The notes: generated from the letters alone by a model not told the origin. DNA of 64,000 nucleotides from Dillenia suffruticosa (GCA_033439265.1 JAVTVX010000002.1:8096174-8160173); one strand, 5' to 3'. Shown: positions 1 to 12,455, numbered from the stretch's first letter. A program made the numbers and translations.

Positions 1-316
1 AATTTAATATCTTTAAAATTAATAAAAAATTAAAAGATTATTTATAAAAAATTATATTTTAATTCTATTAAATTAAAAAAATTATCTTCTCTCTCTCCTC
101 CCCGCCCCTTTCTCTCTCTTCTCTCCCAATTCCAAACCCATCACTTCTCTCTCTCTCCTCAATCTCCTACGTAGTTCCTCTCTCTCTCTCCACTACACGA
201 CCCCAGCCTTGAGAGAAGACAACAAATGGTACAAAGCTCATAGTGCTTCACAAGCCATCCTATACCCAATACCACCGTCTCTTCTTCATCTTCTTCATCT
301 CCTTCATCTCCTAATT
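1..316 (+). repeat. Left terminal inverted repeat of the MULE (inner part)
   Basis: This matches the reverse complement of about 1163-1480, including the CT-rich tract, the GACCCCAGCC segment and the CTTCATCTCCTAATT inner end. The outer half is before the window start. The two arms differ by scattered substitutions and small indels in the simple-sequence tracts, so the element is not very recent. Confidence 0.85.
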
Positions 317-329
317 AAAGGCTTCACAA

Positions 330-594
<265 letters not shown>

Positions 595-1162
595 TTTGGG
601 TTCCGCTTAAAATTCTTGCTGTCAAGAAAGTTGGGGAGAGAGAGAAAGTAATTGGGGTTTTGGGGATGTGAAGTTCTTAGGGCTTTCTATCTTTGTGTAA
701 TTAGTGTTTAGTTTTAGGGTTCCGACGAGGGGTCCATGTTTTGTTTCAGTCTTGTAATCGATAGATCTTAAATTCTAATATTTCTAAATCCCACAATGCC
801 CTTTTGACGATTCCAATTTTAACTTTTCTGTTTCATCAGGATTGTGAATGCAAGCAATTGTATGTTGGCACACATTAGTAGATTAGGATTTGTCTCATAT
901 GGTGCCATTTGCACTTTAGACTATTTTCTATAGCCTGACAACTACCATCTACCATAACCATTAAGTTGAAACTTGGGGCGGGGAGCTTTCCTCGTGTATG
1001 GTGTGGTTTGGTCTGATTTTGGTGGTTGGTACTATGATTCTAGCTTTTATTAGGGCCTAGAGAGGGATGAGTTCGTATATCCCTCCGGTGTTCTTATGTT
1101 TGCTAGGTTTTACATGCTTCTGTAAATGTATGCATTATTTGATAGCAAAATGCACAAGACAT
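595..1162 (+). other. MULE interior after H4 fragment, no coding recognised
   Basis: This follows the H4 stop and lies inside the element. The first part could be captured H4 3' UTR, but I cannot prove this. No transposase motif and no further host gene is recognisable. Confidence 0.4.
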
Positions 1163-1790
1163 CAATTAGGAGATGGAGGAGATGAAGGGAGATGAAGGAG
1201 AGGAAGAAGAGACGGTGGTATTGGGCGTAGGATGGCTTGTGAAGCACTATGAGTTTTGTGCCATTTGCTGTCTTCTCTCAAGGCTGGGGTCACGTAGTGT
1301 ATGTAAGAGAGAGAGAGGAACCGCGCAAGAGATTGAGGAGAGAGAGAGAAAGGGGAGGGGAGGGGAGGAGAGAGAAGATGAATTTTTTAATTTAATAGAG
1401 TTAAAATTTAATTTTTTATAAATAATCTTTTAATTTATCATTATTTTTTTATTAATTTAAAAAATTAAATTTTATTAATTTAAGATAATGGCGTGACAAT
1501 GTAGTGTGTGATGATATTAACGTGACACGTCAGTAGTTTGTTGACGTGGCAAATATGAGATATTTTCAGATATTGATATGATAATGATAAGCTAGTATCC
1601 GTATAACATGCACGCTGGCATGTCATTCCATATTAGGAGTTAATGACCACCCTATCGCCATTATTAATAAAAGGAACAACTCGTTACATTTTTTGAAATT
1701 TAAAGATCACAAGATAGCACTCATAACTGTAGGGACTAATTTGTGAAAATAGAATAAATTTTAAGGACTGTGCATGTAATTTACTCTAAT
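1163..1790 (-). repeat. Right terminal inverted repeat of the MULE
   Basis: The inner 320 bp is the reverse complement of 1-316. The outer 300 bp, with the run gggactaatttgtgaaaata near 1733, ends at about 1787-1790 in a GAGTAAATTAC-like terminus when read inward. A short ORF at 1173-1421 reads only through the purine-rich repeat and is not a gene. Confidence 0.8.
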
Positions 1791-3567
1791 ATTTACTATG
1801 TATTTGCTTTGCTAGTTTCAACTTATTAAAAAACAAATAAATAAAATATAGAAAAAACTATACAATAAAACAATTTCCATTGAGATGGCAGCAATTTCAT
1901 TTTTTTTCCTTTTAAGTACACATTTATACTCATTGTGAAATAAAAATATATATTCCCAGATCCAAGCCTTTCAAGACCAAAAAAAAAAAAAAAAACTGAA
2001 TTATTTATGAATAAATGTAGATATATTAGAAAATGTTGTTAAATATCAAAAAAAAAAGTTAATGATTGTATCTTAGATTTAATATTTAATATGTGAATTC
2101 ATCAATTATGACTTTATGTTTTGAATTTTAATTTATACTATTTATTACGCCAAAAATGAATTTGTGTCACACTAACTTATTCAACTCATTATCTATATAT
2201 ATAATAAATTCTTTATAATATATATCAGTAAAATATCTGAATATTTATTTTAACAAAAAATGAGAATAAAAAAGTCAACATGTTTCAAATTATCTATCAA
2301 CTATCTCAGGTCCCACTTCTCTCTTTTATCTCTATCTTCTACCTTTTAATGGTTATTTTTTCTCCTCTCACATCTCACTTCAATCTTTTATCTCTACATC
2401 ACACATTTTTCCAATTACTTTTCTTTCTTCTCAACTACCTCACAGCATTGCGTATACCATACAGACTAGTATCTTTTTTTTACAGATAAATATGTGTCTC
2501 ACCACATTTGGTATTTTTCAATCTACTACTTTTTTTATCATTGATGTAGTATACAACCTCTACTGAAGGTGGGTTTGCTCCATATATAAATTAATCTACT
2601 GACTCAAATAAAAAACCAGTGTTGATGCGTCTGCTGAGTCTTTGTGGCTTTGTGGACCTAGCAGAGGAAGTTCCAATACTACAGTTAGAAAGAGAAATAA
2701 AAGAAAGGCAAACAAACTGAAAAGAGTCTTAGATTTGCCATATATTGCCTCTATGCAATGTGCATATGGCATGTGGAAAGATCACACCTGTTGGATCGCC
2801 TCTATGCAGCATATATAGCATATGTCTGCATGGTAAATCTCTTGCTTAGAAGTGTAAAAAACTTAATTACCTTATAAAGAGATTGTTGGAAATATTTCGA
2901 AATTACAAGAACTGTAGTCAAAGATTATTACGAGATTTAAAATCTCACGACATTAAGAAAAGTTCAAGTTGTCACAAAGATTTCATTTCTTATCGGACGA
3001 GATTACTTCTGGGATTATGGTAGGTTCAAATATCAAGTGATTATATTATTGATTTGTTTGATGGAGACATTAATCGGTTGAAGACCACTCGATAGTAGCT
3101 AAGAGATTTAACTGAGAGAGTTCAACCGAAAAGTCGCGGAGAGGCATAATCGAGAGTATTCAACCGAATACCTACTTGGTCATCTCGGGTGCTTACCGAG
3201 AAGCCCCTTGATGGTCTGTGGGTTTTGTGGTTATAGTTTAGTGAACTTGGTAGTCTCATAACTATATGGTTATAGGTAGTTGGGGCTTGTACCATTCTTT
3301 ACCTCTCACTCCTGATATCGTTTCAAAGAAATGATATTAAGAGTAAAGTTGAGCCAGTGGGAATTGGAAAATTTGAAAAAAAACGAAAGTAGAGTAATAA
3401 ATGCGAGACTTGCCATCTCGATTTTTGCAGATCATCTTCGACACACTTTTATTGTATAATTTGTGATTGGTTATAGATAGTGTGACATTTGTTATAATCT
3501 TATCAGTTTGCTTTTTGAGAGATAATTTGAAGATTTAGAGTTTGTGAAATTTGTGAAAAACAAAAAT
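1791..3567. other. AT-rich intergenic sequence, nothing recognised
   Basis: This stretch has poly-A runs near 1980 and 2048 and short pyrimidine-rich tracts. The part from about 2880 may be the leader of the ORF that starts at 3568. No LTR end, primer site or protein similarity is visible. Confidence 0.3.
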
Positions 3568-4912
3568 GACGAAAGGTTCTGAGTCACAATCTTATTGTAC
3601 TATTGGCGAGATCAAGAGTACTATGACAGAGAAGAAATTATGAGAAATAGTTAATAAGATGGGGTTAGGTGACGACTGCAAGTTGTAGTTACCAATGGAG
3701 GAAGAAAGAGTGAATGAAGCATCGAAGGAGTGTCTCCTAATGTATAATAATTAGTGAGGTATGGGTTTCGAGTGCCCTGTATGGGTCCTCTGGCCAGAGT
3801 TTTGAAAGATTGGAATATATTTTTGATCTTGTTGATTTCTAATGCTTGGCATTTCAAGATAAAAGTTTTTCTATAAGGAGACTATTGATAAGAATTGGAT
3901 GGAGAAATTCTTTTTTTTTTTTGTAGAGTTTTGGGAATAAAGAGTTGATGTCGGTGTTGTTAGAGATTAGGGTAAAACCCTTTGTACGGTTAAGGTCTTT
4001 GAAATCCTCTCGGTTTTTTATTTTCATTCATTTTGTTAGGAATTTTTGACAATAAATAAAGCTATCTATGTGGAAGCTCTCATGGATGACAAGATGTTGA
4101 AGTTAGCAGGCTTATTGATGGGTGAGAATGTGTGAATCAAGAGGCTCCTTCCGGTGAAAAAAAAAAAGCAGTGAATCTCTATGATGTTATTGCTTTTGAC
4201 AATGGGGACCACCTTATGGAAATCACCACTAATAGGCTAATAAGGTCCAAGTCGTAGAGAGTATCCAAGAATGAGAGAGCACGTTAGAACAAGGTACCCC
4301 ATCAATGGACACTCTCTACTTTGATTCTGAGGAGGAAGAGGAGGAAGGTGTGAATGATGAGCCAAAAAGTGAGAAAGTGGAGGAGGATAAAGAAGGGGGC
4401 TCAATAGGCACATCTGTCGTGCCTCAATCAGAGACAATTAAACAATTAAGGGGAGGAGAGGGTGAGGTTGAAGTGGTCCTTCCTTAGGCATCATTGTAGG
4501 CTCTCGATGAATATGTCGAGAGGGAAGGTGCTCAGAGGGGGCTCTCGGTAAGCGTAGATATATGTCTCCTGAGCGTATGACTCAAGAGTTTGGAGTTGGG
4601 TCATCTTGCACTTTTCTTAAGAATTTTTACATGCGAAGAAAGAGCAAAGGGGTTGTGTCAAAGGAAATGGCTCCTCCACCTCATGTTTTTGTTAAGTCAT
4701 TTGACGGTTGAAAAAAGCTAAAAGTGAGATGTATAGTTGCGATTAGCATAGGAAACAATCGCTTCAGCTTCATTGACATTGTTAAAGCAAGAAAGTTAGC
4801 GAACTAGTTAGATTACCATCACTCCAAGTTGGCATTGAATGGTTTGTCTATGTAGTAAAGTGACAAGCCCTCATGGCCATTGGGATTCATATAGGATTTT
4901 CCTCTTAGAGGT
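3568..4912 (+). pseudogene. Decayed 'putative gypsy-type transposon' ORF, 5' part (Transposase_28-like)
   Basis: An ATG at 3568 opens a reading that, across several stops and one frameshift, contains LGDDCKL, EEERVNEA, GMGFECP, then PLARVLKDWN and SNAWHF. That order (acidic start, R.GFxxP, long helix, PNAW-like block) resembles the N-terminal domain of plant gypsy-associated proteins that Pfam calls Transposase_28. This is a recollection, not a search. An acidic stretch (DSEEEEEEGVNDE, near 4320) and a basic one (MRRKSKGVV, near 4630) follow. TAG and TGA stops interrupt it throughout. It runs up to the left flank of the Copia composite, and its probable 3' continuation is at 51391. A CTTAGAG|GTATGT step at 4911 looks like a splice donor, so the Copia element may have landed in an intron. 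Confidence 0.5.
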
Positions 4913-4937
4913 ATGTTTTATTTAATTTCTTAGTTGT

Positions 4938-6945
4938 TGTATTCAACAAGAGGGGAGGGGTGAATAGTTGAATACGGATTTTTTGACTTTTTGAAACTTT
5001 AAAACGATATGATAGTAAATGAAAAACAAATAAAGAGGATATAGAGAATTTTTAAAGTGGTTTCACCAAACCCAGTGTATGTCCACTCCCAGGCTCCCCC
5101 TGGATTTTCCACTAAGTGCTTAGTTTAAAAACTTGATTACAGATTCAGATTCAACTTCATACAGTGTTAGTCTTAACACTACAATTCAATTTAACTCAGA
5201 CTGAATGTTGGCTTCTTTAGACTTTTACACACTTCTTAGTCTTTTACACTCGACTTAATCTATAAATGAAAGTTAAGAATTGAGATTTACTTTTCTCAGA
5301 ATTGACAGAATAAAAAATTAGGAGAGACGCTTAATACAATTAAAACTTTTAAGTGCACAGATATGGGATTTTTAGTATTCAATGGAGCTTTTAATTCAAG
5401 TCATTGTGAGTCGTTGTCTCTCATACCCTTTTTATTTTCTGCTTCTCAGTATTTATTGAGACATTAAATAGATCTGTTGAGAGTGGGAGATGGTTGTTGC
5501 ATCCGAGCATTGCGCATTTAATTTTCATCATTAAAATTTTTGCAACTGTTCCTTCGTTTTTACTGAATTTTCATTCCTTTTATTAGCGTCTCTTTTAAAT
5601 AAGCTAATCAGATTTTGTTTGCTCTGCATTTGAACGTTAGCTTTGATGGAAAAGGAAACATTTTAGAGATCGAAGAAATAAGGGATCCGTTAGATTCAAA
5701 ATTATTTCTCAGATCTGATTTCTGACATACGCAGGTCGACAAGCTTAAGAAGGATATTGACCTGAATTTGAAACATTTTTAGTGTATTTCTATGCGAATA
5801 GGTCGACAAGATACTTACTTGGGTCGACAAGGAACTATGAATAAAATTGGTAGACATGTAATTTTTAAGTAGTCGATGTGTTCATATATGTCGACAAGTT
5901 TTCACCCATGTCGAAGTGTGATATTTCAGACTTTATGAAGGATAGGTCGACAAATCATTTTGATGCATAGACATATTCCTATTCAGACAATAAATTGGTC
6001 GACGTGTGTAATTCAATTGGTCGATGTACATATGCTTGTCAACAAGATGATAATGGGTCGACGTGTGTTTTAATGAATAAACACTCATTAGGTCAACATA
6101 TTTGATAACATATATCGACATACTACTGTGTAATATTAAATTGGTAGACCTGAGTAATTTAATTGGTCAATGTATTTCTATAGGTCGATAAGACTTTTAC
6201 TATGTCGATGTGTCTTAATTTCAGAAACATAATAGACAGCGCAACATATGCTCATCAAGGGTTGATGTGTCATTATTCATTTATTGAATTGGTCAACGTG
6301 TCTGAGTAAATTGGTTAATGTGTTTTGGCTAGGTTGACAAGCATAATAACAAGTTGAAGTGTGTATTTCTGACTCAAGTGTCATCAGATTGATATGTCAA
6401 TCCAACAGTGTGTTACTATTTGGACATTATATTGGTCGACATAGTGTACGAAATTGGTAGACATGATACTATGCAGGTTGATATATTGTAAGTTAGGTTG
6501 ATGTGGTTTTAAGAAAGCAGGTTGATGTGTATGGGGAACAGGTTGATGAGTCACTGTTTCAATTGTCTTATGTCAACATAATTTGTCTATACATCGATGC
6601 CCTAATGTGTTTTCTATTCTTTGTGTCAATGTCTGATTTGTGCAGGCTTCAGCAATTGGTCGATGTGTGATTTTATATTAGTTCACCTAACAACCAACAG
6701 ATCAATATGTGTTTGTATAGGTCGAAGTGTTCAGACATATATTTTTATAGAAAACATTTGGCTCATGTCAACATCAATATCAAACGAGTCGATATGTGTA
6801 TGTGTGTGTATGAATGTCACAGGTCGATGTGTTTTCTAAGTATGTCGACCTGTACTGTAAATTTCTAAATTTTTTAACTGTTTTCTTATTTTCTTAAACT
6901 ATTTTCCTTCTAATATTTTATCATCAAAACTCTATTAGATCAACA
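4938..6945 (-). repeat. Copia LTR A (3' LTR of internal 1)
   Basis: It begins TGTATTCAACAAGAGGGG and ends CTATTAGATCAACA on the plus strand. It matches LTR C (49368-51352) along its whole length. The part at about 5730-6850 is an array of GTCGACAAG / TCGATGTG / GTCGACGTG motifs. A TATA-like TATTTAAAAGA is at 5591-5601 on the minus strand. The flank is the Transposase_28-like unit on the left and a polypurine tract on the right. Confidence 0.85.
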
Positions 6946-6960
6946 TTTTCCCCCTTTTTT
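6946..6960 (-). other. Polypurine tract of Copia internal 1
   Basis: On the minus strand this reads AAAAAAGGGGGAAAA and directly abuts LTR A, the expected place for second-strand priming. It marks the left LTR as the 3' LTR and fixes the element's orientation. Confidence 0.7.
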
Positions 6961-7649
6961 ATGATAACAAAACTTGTCGTGTTCGGTCTATAATACTCAA
7001 TCAATTTAAATCCTCATTTCTAGACATTTGTACTTCAATGGTCTTCATTATGGTATACTTGCATATTTAGCCCATTGCAGACATTATACATGCATATACT
7101 ATATATGCGCATTCACATATCAGTACATAAACAATATGTATTTTTATTCAGCACACACCTCTTACATTCCTAATTCAACATAAGTCTGCACATAGCATTC
7201 AGCATCACCAGTACACTTCATACTTACACACAGTATACAACATACTAGACACACATGTCCTTGCTATTCTTGCAGCACACGCTACACATATCAGCATATC
7301 AGCATACATTACACATATCAGCATATCAGCACAGCATTCTAATCAACACATGTACAATCAACACATGTACATTTTAGATTCAACAAAGTCCTTCAGAAGC
7401 CTAACCAAGTTCAGCATGCAAATTTCAAAACATATCTCAGCCATAGCAGTCACATTTCAGATTCAAAATTAGTAAAACAAGACTCAAGCATGCATATTAG
7501 TAGCCATATCTTAATTTCAAGTAATAAAACATATTTAATTTATCTAGTCTTTAGTTCATTTACAAGAAAGAACTTTAAGATGCAAAAAAAAACAAACATC
7601 AGAGTTTGAAAATAAAGTCAGAAAATAGATGGACTTTAAGACTCCTAGA
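6961..7649 (-). other. 3' untranslated stretch of Copia internal 1
   Basis: AT-rich and without coding. It contains short direct repeats: CACATATCAGCATATCAGCA twice near 7275-7335, and ATCAACACATGTAC twice near 7342-7372. The block ACATTTTAGATTCAACAA (near 7367) recurs at about 25955 in internal 2, but the sequence between it and the polypurine tract differs (about 430 bp here, about 95 bp there). Confidence 0.5.
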
Positions 7650-8856
7650 TTAGATGGACTTCGATGTTTTGAGATCTTTCTTTGGCTTCTCATTCTCATT
7701 CATCAAAGCATCCAATTTTTCTTGTATACGGGAAAGATCTCTTCTGTTGAAACAATACATTTGACCAATCATGGTTTGTCGCCTCTCAATATTCTGCAAC
7801 TTTTCCTAAATCATTTGGAGAGTGATTGGTTGGATGTTCGATGATTCACCTTTCTCAGTCATCTTTTCCTTTCTTAGAACATTTTCGATCTCTTCATCAG
7901 GCTCAGTTTCAATCTCCTCAACCTGTCTCTTCCTTGTTCCTTCTTCTTTCCTTACCTGTTCTCCCTCATTGAATTCTAATCACTCAATTCAACAATTGAA
8001 TCTTTTTTTAATTCCACTCTATTCTTAGATAATATGTCAGCTATCATGCTAGCATAGGGCAGGAGAGAGCACTCAGATCTATGTGCAGAAATCATAAAAT
8101 GAGAAACTATATAATAGAAGCCGGGATTCTTTCCACTAATAATGTAAGCCATTAACTACAAGTCTTTCTTTGAAATTGTAGTATAGTTGCCTCTCTAGGT
8201 CTTAACATATGACTTACTATTAAGTGCAGAATCTTTTCATAAAGTCAAGTTCTGTGGCACTAGTGTTTACTACACTCAGATTTTCATCACCAAAAACCAC
8301 CCTAACATTGTCCAGATAGGTAAACTTCATGTACGGTTCACACTTTTCATATGGGACCCATAGAATTCTATTATCTTCACATATCTTCCTAGGTGTTACC
8401 TTAAATTCCTTCCCATTCACAAAGGTTTTGAATGCACAAGATACATAATGATCATCGATACTGATTCGCATCTCATTCATGGGTTCTTCATAGGTGACCT
8501 CTAGGTTATTGTAGAATAATTTGACTTTCTTCTCATGGATGTATTTGTTAGGGTATAAGAGAGAAGAAGGGCATACCTCAATAAGGTGTTTTTCGTATTT
8601 GAAACCAACCCTTTTTAAGAACTCCTAATCTATCAATCTTCTATGATTTACTTTCCTTTTCACAAAGACTCTATTAAACAAATCATTTTGCTCCATTATC
8701 TGAAATTCATAGGTGTTGAACTGGGGTGTTGGTTGCAGTGCAGGAGATGGTGGTTTCGTGGGTTGCACAGATGATGACAAGCCTTTTTTGAGGGTTTTGT
8801 TGATTTCTTAGATGGTTCCGTAGGCTTTTTGATGGGAATTTTCATTTTAGGTGCAA
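7650..8856 (-). pseudogene. Copia additional 3' ORF (aORF), copy 1
   Basis: Read from the right, this is the homologue of the better copy at 26126-27414. Its first codon is TTG at 8854-8856 where copy 2 has ATG, so the start is lost. The next in-frame ATG is 8843-8845. The basic, Pro/Ser-rich N-terminus is frameshifted, and a TAG stands in the LID-EFLK block. The central part is open as 86 codons (8220-8480) with DDHYVSCAFKTFVNGKEF and KICEDNRILWVPYEKCEPY. The C-terminal part is traceable to KDLKTSKSI and a stop at 7650. It lies between RNase H and the 3' LTR, where SIRE-type elements carry an env-like ORF, but I see no signal peptide or clear membrane segment. Function unknown. It vaguely resembles the plant 'putative transposon protein' family (Transposase_32). 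Confidence 0.6.
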
Positions 8857-8939
8857 TTGTAGGTTGATTCATGAAAGGAACAATGAACTAGGGTTTGGAT
8901 TTGGAGAGTTAGGGTTTGAGAAGTAAGAGGGAAGTTTGA

Positions 8940-9265
8940 AATTTTGGGGTTTAGGGTTAGATAGGTCAATGTGCCGACTGTTGGTATTCTGTTAGGTATG
9001 TTTCAGGTCGACAAGTTTAAGTACATAACGACCTGTTTGGTTGTTTTAAATGATCTAGTCGACATACTAAAAGAGACATCGACTTGCATTCTTGCTGCTT
9101 CTCAGGTCGACATCTTTAAAGGTAGGTCGATGTGACATTTCATGAGTTGAGTTCTAAGTGTTGGTTTGAGGTCGACACGGTTCACAGTTCTAACATTCAT
9201 AAGGTCGACATACCTCTGTGCACTTTCAAATTTGTCGACATATTTTGATAAATAGGTCAACCCGA
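8940..9265. repeat. Internal GTCGAC-motif array upstream of the aORF, copy 1
   Basis: Within about 325 bp the GTCGAC / GTCGATGTG core recurs about ten times, with decayed forms such as GTCAAT, at irregular spacing. The same motif fills the U3 of the LTRs. It lies just upstream of the aORF (minus strand) and downstream of RNase H. The sequence between motifs is not a simple copy of the LTR. Confidence 0.6.
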
Positions 9266-9327
9266 AGTCTATTATTCAAAAGTAATACTTTGGTTTTCGT
9301 TTTGTCTTCCCTATTTCTTCATTTCTA

Positions 9328-10860
9328 TCATTCCCAAATCCCTTCTAAATTCACAAAATCTATTTTTGTCAAGGGTTTGGTGAGGATATCATCAATTTGT
9401 TTTTGAGTGTCAATGTACTCAACAACAATCTCATTCTTCAGAACGAGATCTCGAATGAAATGATGTCTCACCTCTATGAGTTTGATTTGTGAATGATGTA
9501 CTTGGTTCTTTGTGAGATTTATTGCATTTGTGTTGTCATATTTGATTGGAATGCAATCAAAGTCTAACCCATAGTCTTTCATTTGATATTTGATTCAAAA
9601 GATCTGTACTATACATTGTCTAGTTGAAACATATTCAGGTTCTGTCGTTGACAATGCCATACTACTTTGTTTTGTGGCAGACTATGATAACAACATGTTT
9701 TCAAAGAATTGACAAGTGCCACTTGTACTTGTTCTATCTACTTTGCATCCAACAAAATCAGCATCACAAAACTCATGCAATTGAAAGCTTGAGTTTTTGT
9801 TGTACCAAAGTCCTAAGTGTTGTTTCCTTTAAATATCTAAAAATTCTTTTTGACTGCAGCCAAGTGGGACTCTTTAGGATCTGACTGAATCTAGCATAAA
9901 GACATATGCTGAATTATATGTCAGGTCTTGAAGCAGTAAGATAGAACAATGACCCAATCATGCTTCTGTAAATTTTTTGACAAATCGACTTACCATTTTC
10001 ATCTTTTTCTAGTTTGATGTTTATGCTCATTGGTATTACATTTTCCTTGTAGTCAATAAACCCAAATCTTTTAATTAAATCACTTGTATATTTTGATTGA
10101 CTTATAAAGATTCCATCTTTAAATTGTTTGATTTGTAGTCCTTCCTAAGAAATAGTTTAGTTCTCTCATCATACTCATTTCACATTCTCATTGTATTGTG
10201 ACTACAAATTCCTCACACATTCTCGTGCTAATTCCTCTAAATATTATGTCATCCACATATATCTGTATGATTAAAAAATTATCATGTTTCTTTTTGATAA
10301 ATAGAGTGGTATCTATCTTCCCTCATTTAAAGTCATTTTCTATAAAAAAGTTACTTAATCTTTCATACCAAGCTCTAGGAGCTTGCTTCAGACCATACAA
10401 TGCTTTGGTTAGCTTGTACATGTATTCAGAGCACTTGGGATCTTCAAATCCAGGAGGTTGTTCAACATATACTGTATCATTCAAATAACCATTCAAAAAT
10501 ACACTTTTGACATCCATTTGGTAAATCTTAAAATTCATAAAATAAGAGAAGGCAAACAATATTTTTCTGGTTTCTTATCTTGCTACGGGTGCATATGTTT
10601 CATCGTAATGAATTCCTTACTCTTGATTATAACCTTTGGCCAGTAATCTTGCTTTATTTCTTGTGATTGTGCCAAATTCATCAAGATTATTCCTGAAACC
10701 CATTTTGTTCCAATCATTGATTGATCTGTAGGTCTAGGAACTAGATTCCATACTTTATTTCTCTTAAACTGATTTAACTCATTTTGTATTGCCATAATCC
10801 AATGTTTATCTCCTAAGACTTCATCCATATTTTTGGGTTCATTATGAGAGATAAAAGCTA
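9328..10860 (-). pseudogene. Copia pol: reverse transcriptase and RNase H, internal 1
   Basis: Reading right to left, the RT opens with MDEVLGDKHWIMAIQNEL (near 10820) and TKWV. It then shifts frame and continues with [44 protein letters not shown] and the catalytic block YVDDII near 10250. RNase H follows, with frameshifts, to YDNTNAINLTKNQ, EVRHHFIRD, VEYIDTQKQ and DILTKPL, ending at 9328. These are the Copia RT (RVT_2) and RNase H signatures in the usual order. The enzyme would copy element RNA into DNA in the cytoplasmic particle. At least three frameshifts and several stops make this copy inactive. Sequence between 9583 and 10320 is readable only in pieces. Confidence 0.85.
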
Positions 10861-11004
10861 TATACTCACATTGATTTTGAATTGTAGATCTGGTTCTTAC
10901 TCCTGAACTAATGCTTCCAATTATGTTCTCTGGATTTACGTCTTTCCTAATATGAGGGTATTTGATCTCTTGCTCCTGTTATTTTTCATTTCTTTCCTCC
11001 TGCA

Positions 11005-11870
11005 TCAGGAGTTCATTTGATTCTTTTTTCTAGTTGTTTGCTTCTTAGATAAACTAATATCATTTAGCTTCTCAGATATATATTCATCATCCAACATTCT
11101 TTGATTAAGATCATTTTTTTCATCAAACTTTACGTGAATTGACTCTTCCACTATCATGGTTCTTTTATTGTAGACTCTATAAGCTTTGCTTGCTAAAAAA
11201 TAATCTAAGAAAATTTCTTTGTCACTTTTAGTATCAAATTTTCCTAATATTTCTTTTTCATTATTTAAGATAAAACATTTGCATTCAAATACCTTAAAGT
11301 ATGATATATTTGATTTTCTTTTTTTGTAAAGTTCATTAGGAGTATTCTTTAGAATTGGTCTCACTTGGGCTCTATTCAAAATATAACATGCAGTGTTCAT
11401 AATATCTGTCCAAAAGAATTTAGGTAGGTTATTTTCACAAAGTATTATCCCAACAATTTCTTGGAGAGTTTTATTTTTCCTTTCTATCACCCTATTTTGT
11501 TGAGGTGTCATAGGATGTAAAAAATTATGGTCAATAACATAATGAATGTAGAAATTATCTATGATTTTGTTCTCAAATTCCTTACTATGATTACTTCTAA
11601 TATTCTTAATAGACATTCCCTTCTCCTTTTGAATTTTTTTACATAATCTAATGAATATCTCACTAGTTTCTTCATTTTTGGCAAAAAATAGCATCCAAGA
11701 GAATCTAGAGTAATCATCAATTATTACAAAATCATAATATTTTCCTCATAAACTTTGTGTTCTAATAGGTCCAAACAAATCAATATGAAAAAGTTCTAGA
11801 GAACTTCCTGTTGACACACAATTTTTAGATTTAAAAGATTTTTTATTTGTTTTCCTTTCATATATGCATT
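11005..11870 (-). pseudogene. Copia integrase, internal 1
   Basis: A 229-codon open stretch starts at 11694, and homology runs upstream to HIDLFGP and DFVIIDDYSRFSWM. Further landmarks are IKNIRSNHSKEFENK, TPQQNRVIERKNKTLQE, NTACYILNRAQVRPIL and CKCFILNNEKE. Integrase needs an Asp-Asp-Glu triad. The first Asp (HIDLFG) and the Glu (ERKN) are present, but the second Asp of the usual RSDHG.EF block is Asn here, so it is probably dead. The tail (VEESIHVKFDE, QRMLDDEY) is the typical SIRE-lineage linker between integrase and RT. Confidence 0.85.
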
Positions 11871-12455
11871 ACAAAATTTGTTCTTTTCAAATTTTAATTT
11901 TGGTATACCATTAACTATATCTTTCCTAACTAATTTTGAAACTATGTCCATACTAGCATGTTCTAATCTTCTACGCCATAGTCATGATGAATTCTTATTC
12001 ACAGCAACTAAACATGACTCATTAGAGGTTTCTAAATTTTTAGATCAATTACATAAATGTTTCCTCTTCTATGATTAGTAAATTTTATAAGTTTAGAGAA
12101 TTTATTAATAATAGAGCATGCATCAGTTTCAAACAGTACAGAATAGCCATTGTCACATAGTAGGCTAACACGCAGTAAGTTAAATTTCAATCTAGAAACA
12201 AACAACACATTTTGAATTTGAGATTTAGAAGACTTACCTCCAATATTGCCTATGTCGAGAACCTTTCCTTTTGAATTATCTCTAAAAGCAACTTTCTTCA
12301 TTTCTTGCTTTCAAGATAAGAGAATTTCGATATGTCTCTGGTCATGTATCTTGAGCATCTACTATCTATGCACCACACATTTTTGCGGGGAGATTCTCTT
12401 GACTTTAAGCATACTTGCAGTGAAAAACAATCACACTTTTGCCTTTGGTACCTAT
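11871..12455 (-). pseudogene. Copia protease and pre-integrase region, internal 1
   Basis: Right to left this contains the retropepsin-like start CIDSRCSRHMT, then DNSKGKVLDIGNIGG, SKSQIQNVLF, LKFNLLRVSLLCDNGYSV and ACSII. The family block is CSRHMTGD with a D-S-G active site. Here DSG has become DSR, so the protease is likely inactive. The pre-integrase zinc-binding segment (about 11880-12080) is broken by stops. Confidence 0.75.

Noticed and set aside
2280..2489. 69-codon hydrophobic ORF
   Set aside because: Pyrimidine-rich sequence giving Phe/Leu/Ser. No start context, no homologue recognised, no neighbouring exon.
5740..6850. CRISPR-like array in the Copia LTR
   Set aside because: The GTCGAC motifs are short, irregularly spaced, in both orientations and without unique spacers of equal length. 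The context is plant LTR.
7650..8856. Envelope glycoprotein in the Copia 3' ORF
   Set aside because: I see no signal peptide, furin-like site or transmembrane helix in either copy, so position alone does not justify the name.
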